From assembly GCA_030066075.1 (NCBI GenBank), contig JASJCH010000018.1, positions 1 to 64,000 on the forward strand: a stretch of DNA of 64,000 bases, given 5' to 3'. This stretch comes from Woeseiaceae bacterium. Its GTDB lineage: Bacteria; Pseudomonadota; Gammaproteobacteria; Steroidobacterales; Woeseiaceae. The notes beneath the pieces were generated by a model. It saw only the letters and a list, made by a program, of their open reading frames with translations. It was not told where the DNA came from and did no database searches. A program made the position numbers and the translations under genes. Within the stretch, counting starts at the first letter, position 1. Each line of letters opens with the position of its first letter. Shown here in pieces: positions 56,978 through 64,000 of the stretch.

Positions 56978-57350
56978 TGAAACGACTCCTCGTCACCGTG
57001 TCCGTCCGGCGCTGCAGCATGGCGCGCTGGTTGTACTTGGTGAGCTGCCAGCCAATGGCGGCCAGCGCCAGCAGGCAGCCGCCAATGACGCTGGCGAAGA
57101 TCCGGGTCATGCCGATTGCAGGCTCAACGCCGTGCTGAGGAACCGAAGCGACGCCGAATACGAGCCCGACGAACAGTGGCACGAGGTAGAGCATCGCGAT
57201 GGAGAACGGGACCCAGTAGGCGACGCTGTCGCTGTTTTGGGTGTTTTCCTCGAGCGTGGTGCGCAGGGATCCCGCGGTGATCGCTGCCAGGGCCGTGCTG
57301 AGGCCGAAGCTGATGGGGATCATGAAGAACAGGGCGACAAACGTGGTCAT
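56970..57350 (-). CDS. Hypothetical multi-TM protein
   Basis: Start refined to 57350 (MTTFVALFFMIPISFGLSTALAAITAGS); overlaps the SRPBCC gene start. Confidence 0.7.
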   Translation of the reverse strand: MTTFVALFFMIPISFGLSTALAAITAGSLRTTLEENTQNSDSVAYWVPFSIAMLYLVPLFVGLVFGVASVPQHGVEPAIGMTRIFASVIGGCLLALAAIGWQLTKYNQRAMLQRRTDTVTRSRFND

Positions 57351-57439
57351 GATGCAGTGCTCCTTCACCGATGAATGATGTCGGGGCAATGCTGCGCGGT
57401 CGCGACCGGCGCCGCCTCCGGACGGCGCGCTCAGGAATA

Positions 57440-57451
57440 AAAACCGGTTTT
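57440..57451. promoter_or_regulatory. Perfect palindrome AAAACCGGTTTT upstream of the 57350 start
   Basis: Seen directly in AAAACCGGTTTT between the AraC gene and the TM-protein/SRPBCC pair. Confidence 0.45.
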
Positions 57452-57494
57452 AGTTTATTTAGAACAACGACTTACGCGGTTCCTGAAAGATCAA

Positions 57495-58508
57495 TCAGGA
57501 ACGGGAAAGCGTCTTTCGGTAGTCGCCCGGCGCTACACCGACGATTTCCTTGAACGCCGCGTAGAAGTTGGACTGCGATTTGAACCCGACCTCCAGGCTG
57601 ATCGAGAGGATGGATTGGTCCGGCGCCGACTCCAGCAGGCGCTTCGCCGCCTCGACGCGCTGCTCGCGCACATAGCGCGAAAACCCGACGCCCATCTGCG
57701 TATTGACCAACTCCGATAGCTGCTGGCTGGAGAGCGACATGGATTCCGCGAGTGAGGCGAGGCCGAGGTTCTCGTCGCGGTAGGCGTGTTCGACATTCAT
57801 CAGCGACTGCAGCTTCGCGAGACTTGCATCGACATCGACACCTTTCAATGTCGAGGCGCTGTACTTGATCCGGCCGGCCTCCGCGAGATCGCCCATGAGG
57901 TCGGGAATGGTGATCAGCGCCGAAATTGTGAGCAGGTAGGCCAGCCCGATACCGTTGACGTAGACGAGGTAGAAGAACCGATCATCGATAAACGGAATCG
58001 AGAAGCCGAGCACCAGCACGAATACGGCGACGATCGATAGGGTAATGAAGAAGAACAGCTCGAAGCGAAACTGCCGACGCCGCTCACGCAGGTCGTAGAT
58101 CAGCATGGCAAACCAGACCGAGTAGGCCGTGCCGGCAAGAAACAATATCGGCAACGCGACTTCCAGCGGCAGCAGATACGGCGTGGCCAGCGGCAGCAGG
58201 TGCAGCGCCAGGTAGGGTTTCAGCGGCCGCGTCGGGATGATGATCGAGCGGCTGAAGAAAAAGAACATCGGCGGCACGACAAACAGGGCCAGCCGGTACG
58301 CGGGGTCGTCCAGCGGCGCATCGCCATTGACGAAGTAGGCGACGTGACCGAGTTGGATAACGCTCAGCGACAACACGAGCAGTCCGCCGGACAGCAGGGA
58401 GTGCCAGGTCTTGTGCGGAAACTGCAGCAGGAACGCGTAGGTGACGAAGAGGATCGCCGCACTGAAGATTGAAAATCCGGCAACGAGGATGCTAATCAGG
58501 TCAAGCAC
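57495..58508 (-). CDS. AraC family transcriptional regulator with N-terminal TM domain
   Basis: C-terminal HTH LASLAESMSLSSQQLSELVNTQMGVGFSRYVREQRVEAAKRLL...SISLEVGFKSQSNFYAAFKEIVGVAPGDYRK. Confidence 0.95.
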   Translation of the reverse strand: MLDLISILVAGFSIFSAAILFVTYAFLLQFPHKTWHSLLSGGLLVLSLSVIQLGHVAYFVNGDAPLDDPAYRLALFVVPPMFFFFSRSIIIPTRPLKPYLALHLLPLATPYLLPLEVALPILFLAGTAYSVWFAMLIYDLRERRRQFRFELFFFITLSIVAVFVLVLGFSIPFIDDRFFYLVYVNGIGLAYLLTISALITIPDLMGDLAEAGRIKYSASTLKGVDVDASLAKLQSLMNVEHAYRDENLGLASLAESMSLSSQQLSELVNTQMGVGFSRYVREQRVEAAKRLLESAPDQSILSISLEVGFKSQSNFYAAFKEIVGVAPGDYRKTLSRS

Positions 58509-58667
58509 TATGGAGTCGATTCCGTGGCCCGTCGCGAATCATCAGGCTACCCAAAAGGCCCTGCTACATCCAGCGCCACAGATACAACCTGTTACCGGCC
58601 GTTTTGTGGTGCTGGAGCGCGGCGTTCGCTAGAGTAGCCGCACCTTGATTACCCGGAAGCGACGACG

Positions 58668-59801
58668 ATGACCCGATTCCTGCCTCTCGCGGTTGCCATG
58701 CTGGCGATCGGCGCTGCCCAGGCGCAAGACAACCTTCCGTTCAACGTCACTGCAATCACGAGTTTCGACGAGCCGTGGTCCATGGCGTTCCTGCCCGACG
58801 GTCGCATCCTCGTGACCGAGAAAAAGGGCCTCGTGCGCGTGGTTGGCCAGGACGGCCAGTCGTTCGGCATCGTGCGCGGCGTGCCCGACGTGGATTACGG
58901 CGGGCAGGGCGGTCTTGGCGACGTCGTGCTGCACCCGGACTTTGAAAACAACGGGTTGGTCTACCTGAGCTATGCCGAGGCCGGCGTTGGCGGGACGCGC
59001 GGCGCGGCGGTCGCACGCGGCGTGCTGGAACTCACCAGCCGCGGCGGCAGGCTGTCCGACGTCGAGGTCGTCTGGCGGCAGTACCCGAAGCAGGTCGGCT
59101 TCGGCCACTACGGCCATCGCATTGCGTTCGACGATGATGGCTACCTGTGGATTTCGTCAGGCGACCGGCAGAAGTTCACGCCCTCGCAAGACATGCAGAG
59201 CAACATCGGCAAGGTCGTGCGCCTGCACGACGACGGCTCAGTGCCGGAGGACAACCCGTTCGTGGACTACTACAGCGTCGACGCGTTCGTGGACGACGAG
59301 GGCGTGTATCCCGAGATCTGGTCGATCGGGCATCGCAATCCGCTTGGCCTGGCCTTCGATCTCGACGGCCAGCTGTGGGTGATCGAGATGGGACCGGCTG
59401 GCGGCGACGAGCTGAACGCCATCAAGCGCGGCGGCAACTACGGCTACCCGATCGTCTCGAACGGCGAGCATTACGACGGCCGCCCGATTCCGAATCACGA
59501 CACGCGGCCTGAGTTCGACGAGCCCGCCATCTGGTGGACGACGATCTCGCCCGGACACCTGATGGCCTACAGCGGTGATGCATTCCCCGAGTGGCAGGGC
59601 AACCTGTTCGCGTCCGGATTGTCGTCGCGCGCCATCCTGCGCATCGAAGTCGACGGCGACAGCGCCACCGAGGCCGAGCGTTTCGAGATGGGCGCGCGTA
59701 TCCGCAACGTCACGCAAGGGCCGGACGGCAACCTGTGGGTGCTCGAAGACGAACGCCGCGAGAGCCAGGGACGCCTGCTGAAGCTGACGCCGAGGGACTG
59801 A
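58668..59801 (+). CDS. PQQ-dependent aldose sugar dehydrogenase-like protein, exported
   Basis: FDEPWSMAFLPDGRILVTEKKGLVRVV; YGGQGGLGDVVLHPDF; WSIGHRNPLGLAFD. Confidence 0.93.
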   Translation: MTRFLPLAVAMLAIGAAQAQDNLPFNVTAITSFDEPWSMAFLPDGRILVTEKKGLVRVVGQDGQSFGIVRGVPDVDYGGQGGLGDVVLHPDFENNGLVYLSYAEAGVGGTRGAAVARGVLELTSRGGRLSDVEVVWRQYPKQVGFGHYGHRIAFDDDGYLWISSGDRQKFTPSQDMQSNIGKVVRLHDDGSVPEDNPFVDYYSVDAFVDDEGVYPEIWSIGHRNPLGLAFDLDGQLWVIEMGPAGGDELNAIKRGGNYGYPIVSNGEHYDGRPIPNHDTRPEFDEPAIWWTTISPGHLMAYSGDAFPEWQGNLFASGLSSRAILRIEVDGDSATEAERFEMGARIRNVTQGPDGNLWVLEDERRESQGRLLKLTPRD

Positions 59802-59804
59802 CGC

Positions 59805-60452
59805 TTACTGCACGGAGTCCGGTGCGGAGATCAGCGACTTCTCGACAATGTCGCGCACGAATTTCAGGATCTGCTTGGACGTGTAGTAACGCGCGGGCTC
59901 GAGCTGGCCGTCGTTGGTCGTTCCAATAACCTGGCCGTCAGGGGCAAAGAAAGTGGCGACCGGGATGCCCCGCTGCAGGTCGATGCCGAGCTCGATCGCC
60001 AGCTCCCGGTTACGGTTGAACTTGCCGACGTCGACATTCACAAACTCAAAGACGTCGCCGGCGAAGGCCTGGACATCCTCGCTATTCAAGTGATGATGAA
60101 GCGTTCGGCAGTCGACGCACCAGTTTGCACCGAACGTGACCATCAGGAACTTGCCATCCACCTTGGCTTCTTCACGGCCTGCGGCCACCGCAGCGCGGGC
60201 ATCGGCATCGGGATTGTAGGGAAGGTCATCAGGGTCGAAAACCGCATTCGGCCCCTGGTAGTTGAACAGGTCATCGAGGAGTTCCCGGTTTTCATCCCTC
60301 AGCGCGACAATCTCGTGCAACTGCTCATCGAGGTCCTGCTGGCTGATCAATGCAAAATCGCTGACGCGAAGTGCCGCAAGACAAATAACCACGCCAATAA
60401 AAATTCCGCCAACAAATGCGAGCCCTGCGCGGTACTTAGAGAAAGCACTCAT
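59805..60452 (-). CDS. Thioredoxin-fold protein, membrane-anchored
   Basis: N-terminal TM; MVTFGANWCVDCRTLHHHLNSEDVQAF. Confidence 0.9.
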   Translation of the reverse strand: MSAFSKYRAGLAFVGGIFIGVVICLAALRVSDFALISQQDLDEQLHEIVALRDENRELLDDLFNYQGPNAVFDPDDLPYNPDADARAAVAAGREEAKVDGKFLMVTFGANWCVDCRTLHHHLNSEDVQAFAGDVFEFVNVDVGKFNRNRELAIELGIDLQRGIPVATFFAPDGQVIGTTNDGQLEPARYYTSKQILKFVRDIVEKSLISAPDSVQ

Positions 60453-60586
60453 TAGACAGCTCCAGTTAATTTGCCGATCAAATACATGAAATCAACAACT
60501 TACAGGCGGTTTAATTGCGATCATGCGACCCGTATGTTACGTACTTGTTCAGATCAGCAAAAGTTGGCCCTTGGGGGGACCACGCC

Positions 60587-61078
60587 ATGAAAACTCGTAC
60601 TTTCCTGTTTGCATCGTTGGCGACCGCACTCATCGCAGGCAGCGCACTAGCGCCAGGCAATGCCGTGGCCTGTGGCGATAGCCTTTACAGGGTTGGCAAA
60701 GGCGTGTCGTACCGGGTCTACACGGCGCCGCTGCCGGGCAGCGTACTCGTTTATGGACATGGAGAAGGGGCCGAGCAACTGGCGCAGCAACTTGCACTCT
60801 CAGGTCACGGCGTGCGGCTCGTCAGCACTGACGAAGAACTGCAGGCCGAGATTGGTTCGGGCGCTTATGACGTGGTGATTGCAGCCTACAGTGAACAGGC
60901 AGCCGTGTTGCCGAATACAGACGCGGCGGCCGATGCTCCGACATTCCTGCCCGTCGCGCTGACGAAAGACGAGGCGGAGCAGGCGCGCGAAGAGCACGAA
61001 CGGGTAATGCTGGCCGACAAAGACGAGATCAAGCACTACCTGAAAGCCATTCACCAAACATTGAAACAAAGAGGCTGA
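60587..61078 (+). CDS. Exported protein resembling a degenerate response-regulator receiver domain
   Basis: Start refined to ATG 60587; signal peptide MKTRTFLFASLATALIAGSALA; GSVLVYGHGEGAEQLAQQLALSGHGVRLVSTDEELQAEIGSGAYDVVIAAYSEQAAVLP. Confidence 0.75.
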   Translation: MKTRTFLFASLATALIAGSALAPGNAVACGDSLYRVGKGVSYRVYTAPLPGSVLVYGHGEGAEQLAQQLALSGHGVRLVSTDEELQAEIGSGAYDVVIAAYSEQAAVLPNTDAAADAPTFLPVALTKDEAEQAREEHERVMLADKDEIKHYLKAIHQTLKQRG

Positions 61079-61108
61079 CAAGGCCTCGAGACGGCGAAAG
61101 GAGGCGAC

Positions 61109-62101
61109 GTGAAAAGACCTCTGGCCTGGCTCAACCTTCCACTCGTTGCGAGTCTGCTAGCGCTTACCTTGCCTGCGCAAGGCCAGCAGCAAAAGGCTGG
61201 CGATGCCAGCTTGCGCGTAGAGTTCCAGTTCGTTAAGTCCGGTAACTTTCACACCGATAATCTCGAGTTCAGCTACTGGAGTACCGACACTCAGGTCCTG
61301 GCAATCTCCGGCGACTATGCGATCAACGATCGCTGGACGGTGTTTGCGACACTGCCTTACGTCCGCAAACGGTTTAATCCTGAGGCTGATCCGAATAACC
61401 CGTTCCATCCGCCCGATGGTGACCCACACGACCCGACCGCCCCGTACTGGACCGATTTCGTGCCGTCCGACAGACGATTCCGGGACGACGGCGACTATCA
61501 CGGCGGCCTCCAGGATTTTTCGATCGGCGTCAGCTACAGCTTCCACACGGATCGGTGGGGCTTGTATCCGTACATCAGCTACGGCGTACCTGCGACGGAC
61601 TACCCGTTCTATGCCAAAGCGGCTATCGGGAAGAATCTCTGGACACTCCCGGTGGGCCTGTCGTTCACGTTCACACCGTTCTTTTCGGACTGGCACTTCG
61701 ACGGCAACGTAGCCTATGTATTCTCAGAGGAACCGCTGGGCTACGACGTTGACTACTGGCTCGCCCATGTATCTGCGGGGTACTGGTTCAGGCCCAACCT
61801 GTCCGTAAACGCATTCCTGACCTACAAGGATGGCAATGGGGTAAGCATTTTTGCGCCTGAGTTTGTCCGTGAAGGCGGCGATCCGTTCAACTACCCCGCC
61901 GACTGGAATACCGAGGAGTGGTACAACCACGATCGTCTGATTGCGAACGAGAATGCCAATTACGGCCTCGGTATCGACTACTTCTTCAATCCCGAATGGA
62001 AGATGACAGGCACCGGTTTTCGCAGTTTCTCGACCAATGAGACGACGGCGATCGACTGGGCGTTTACGCTAAGCGTCACCCGTTTCTTCGAAGGCGACTG
62101 A
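61109..62101 (+). CDS. Outer-membrane beta-barrel/transporter-like protein
   Basis: Signal peptide; alternating amphipathic strands; C-terminal WAFTLSVTRFFEGD. Confidence 0.78.
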   Translation: MKRPLAWLNLPLVASLLALTLPAQGQQQKAGDASLRVEFQFVKSGNFHTDNLEFSYWSTDTQVLAISGDYAINDRWTVFATLPYVRKRFNPEADPNNPFHPPDGDPHDPTAPYWTDFVPSDRRFRDDGDYHGGLQDFSIGVSYSFHTDRWGLYPYISYGVPATDYPFYAKAAIGKNLWTLPVGLSFTFTPFFSDWHFDGNVAYVFSEEPLGYDVDYWLAHVSAGYWFRPNLSVNAFLTYKDGNGVSIFAPEFVREGGDPFNYPADWNTEEWYNHDRLIANENANYGLGIDYFFNPEWKMTGTGFRSFSTNETTAIDWAFTLSVTRFFEGD

Positions 62102-64000
62102 CTACAAGCTGACGCCGTACTGCGCCAGTGTCGTGGGAAGACGATCGCGCAGTATGGCGCGCCGCCCATCGAAATGTTCGACCAGGGCTCGGTAGAAAGG
62201 ATTATTCTGAAACCGCGCGAAACAGGAAGAGTCCTTGAGCGACCAGTCCCAGGGCAGTTGATTATTGCCAATGGTGCGTTGGAACCGTCGATAGACTTCC
62301 GCGTCGTCACCGATAATGGCGCTCATACATGCCGCGTTGACCGACACCCACCAGCCGGTGGATTCCCCAACGTAATGAGAGTTCAGGTGCCCAGTGACGA
62401 GATCCCTGGCTTCCTCGACCTGTCCGGCCGCGTAAGCGGCGTCGATAAGTGTAAAGAAGGCGTCGAGTTCTTCGCTACCGCGCCAGCCATTAGCAATTGA
62501 ATCCAGCATGCCGGAGTTACTGATCAGGCTAATGGCCTGCTCCGGCGCTCCCGTCCGCGTGTAGGCCGCTGCGAGGTAAATGCGCAACCTGATGTCTTCG
62601 GGGTAATCAAAGATCAGGTCTTCGGCCTGTTCGATCATTTCGTCATAGCGGCGCATCTTGAATAACAGGCCGACACCGATGTCCGGCCACAGCTCCTCAG
62701 CGGTCGCGAAGTCCCCGATATCAACAAAGTACTCGGCCAGTTTCTCGATGTGCCCGGGATTGTCTGGTTGCGCGTTGCGCGCCCTGATCGTCCAGGCGAT
62801 GGCATGGTCGACATCGCCGAGGAGGTCGTAGATGTTGGCGATCGCTCGATAAGAGTCCGCGCTATCGAACATCAGGTCTATCTGCTCGATGACAGCGCGA
62901 GCCCTGTCAGGCTGGTCTTCCAGGGCGAGGAAGACTCCTAGCGCGCCGTGGCGACCGACGTTGAGCGGATCGCGATCGAGCGCCCGCTCAAACAGTTCGG
63001 CGACACCTTCTGAGCCGACATTGACCCACAGATACCAGGCGTAGGCGGAAAGTGCCTCCGGCAAGTTGGGATTGAGCTCCACGGCACGTCTGAGCGGTTC
63101 GCCCATGTTGGGGCGGCCGCGAACGAACAGGTATTTGCCCCAGGTGTTCTGTGCCTCGGCGAGCTTCGGGTCCAGTTCGAGGGCGCGGTAGGCCGGCGCT
63201 TCGGCCGAGTCGATATCGCCGTAGTAGATCAATGCGGCGGCAAGGCGGCTGTGCGCCAGCGCCGAGTACGGGTCCAGTTCAATGGCCTCGCGGTAAAGCT
63301 GGATGGCGCGCTGCAGCACTCCCGGGTCGACGGTTTCGCGACCACGCACCTGTTGCTCGTAATGACGGGCCAGCAACATCTTCTCGTGGGCCGTGGCGTC
63401 CTCCGTAATTGGCGGAGAAATTTCAGGAGGGGCGTCCGACAGCAGCGTGTTCGCAACCGCCTGCGCAATGTCCTGTTGGACGTTGAGCAGCTCCGCCCGA
63501 CCACGATCGAAGGTCTTGTTCCATACGGCGAGTCCGCTCGACCCGTCGATGAGGCGTACCGAAACGCGCAGCAGGCTGCCCTGGCGCCGCATGTTGCCCT
63601 CGAGCAGGTGCGACACGCCGAGATTAAGCGCCATTATTTTCGCGTCTGTACTCTCCCGGACGGCGGCAATAGACGATGTGCGTGCCGCAATCTGGATCCC
63701 CGCAACGCGGCCGAGTTGGTCACGCAATTCGTCGCTCAGGCCAGGACCCAGGTATCCGTCGTCCGGGTCAGGGCCGGCGTAGTCGAACGGCAGCACGGCG
63801 ACGCTGTTGGGCGAAATCGCGACAACCGTGGCGGGTGGGGCGCGGCTGTCCAGCGTCGGCTTGATCAGAAGAAAGAGGCCGGCAGTGCCGGCGACAAGCA
63901 ACAGCATCGAGAACGTGATGCTGGCCGTGCCGCGGCCGCTCTTGATATCCGTGCGACGGATACCTTCCGACGTGAGGTCGAACGTCCAGGACAGGAACAT
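62102..64000 (-). CDS. TolB-like/TPR repeat protein (adenylate-cyclase-associated type), likely 5'-truncated by window edge
   Basis: WTFDLTSEGIRRTD junction; SVAVLPFDYAGPDPDDGYLGPGLSDELRDQLGRVAGIQIAARTSSIAAV; TPR-rich C-terminus. Confidence 0.88.
   Translation of the reverse strand: MFLSWTFDLTSEGIRRTDIKSGRGTASITFSMLLLVAGTAGLFLLIKPTLDSRAPPATVVAISPNSVAVLPFDYAGPDPDDGYLGPGLSDELRDQLGRVAGIQIAARTSSIAAVRESTDAKIMALNLGVSHLLEGNMRRQGSLLRVSVRLIDGSSGLAVWNKTFDRGRAELLNVQQDIAQAVANTLLSDAPPEISPPITEDATAHEKMLLARHYEQQVRGRETVDPGVLQRAIQLYREAIELDPYSALAHSRLAAALIYYGDIDSAEAPAYRALELDPKLAEAQNTWGKYLFVRGRPNMGEPLRRAVELNPNLPEALSAYAWYLWVNVGSEGVAELFERALDRDPLNVGRHGALGVFLALEDQPDRARAVIEQIDLMFDSADSYRAIANIYDLLGDVDHAIAWTIRARNAQPDNPGHIEKLAEYFVDIGDFATAEELWPDIGVGLLFKMRRYDEMIEQAEDLIFDYPEDIRLRIYLAAAYTRTGAPEQAISLISNSGMLDSIANGWRGSEELDAFFTLIDAAYAAGQVEEARDLVTGHLNSHYVGESTGWWVSVNAACMSAIIGDDAEVYRRFQRTIGNNQLPWDWSLKDSSCFARFQNNPFYRALVEHFDGRRAILRDRLPTTLAQYGVSL

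Noticed and set aside
1-64000. CRISPR array, tRNA/rRNA, integron, IS or prophage
   Set aside because: No regularly spaced repeats, no transposase or integrase-like product, and no RNA gene could be recognised by reading; a tRNAscan/Infernal run would be needed to exclude small RNAs.

Overview
The window is a gene-dense, GC-rich bacterial chromosome segment, probably gammaproteobacterial (inferred from protein style only). It holds about 58 credible CDSs. I saw no rRNA, tRNA, CRISPR array, IS element or prophage. Main blocks, in order: a NYN/OST-HTH protein; a Kef-type antiporter; a GH43 enzyme; a Tat-like class-V aminotransferase; a GDH; an RND efflux operon (10967-15162); a saccharopine-dehydrogenase-like / K+ channel / unknown TM protein operon; TolB/TPR proteins; gbsR-cioAB-DCC (24467-27776); a second RND operon (30494-34841); a long minus-strand operon coupling an Mrp-type cation/H+ antiporter to an SbtA-type bicarbonate transporter and a PII-like protein (35629-44246); a DevBCA-type ABC exporter whose ATPase carries a TerB-like tail; a GH13 / cytochrome P450 / GH127 / sulfatase / SDR carbohydrate operon (48791-55943); an AraC/7TM cluster; a sugar dehydrogenase; and an exported receiver-like protein next to an outer-membrane beta-barrel. 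The strongest candidates for a second look are the Mrp-SbtA-PII operon, the P450 inside the carbohydrate operon, the exported pseudo-receiver, the ABC ATPase-TerB fusion, a dyad-rich gbsR-cioAB regulatory region, and a recurring 10-bp-spaced GTTACA-type direct repeat in several intergenic regions. All family calls come from reading the translated sequence; no database search was run.
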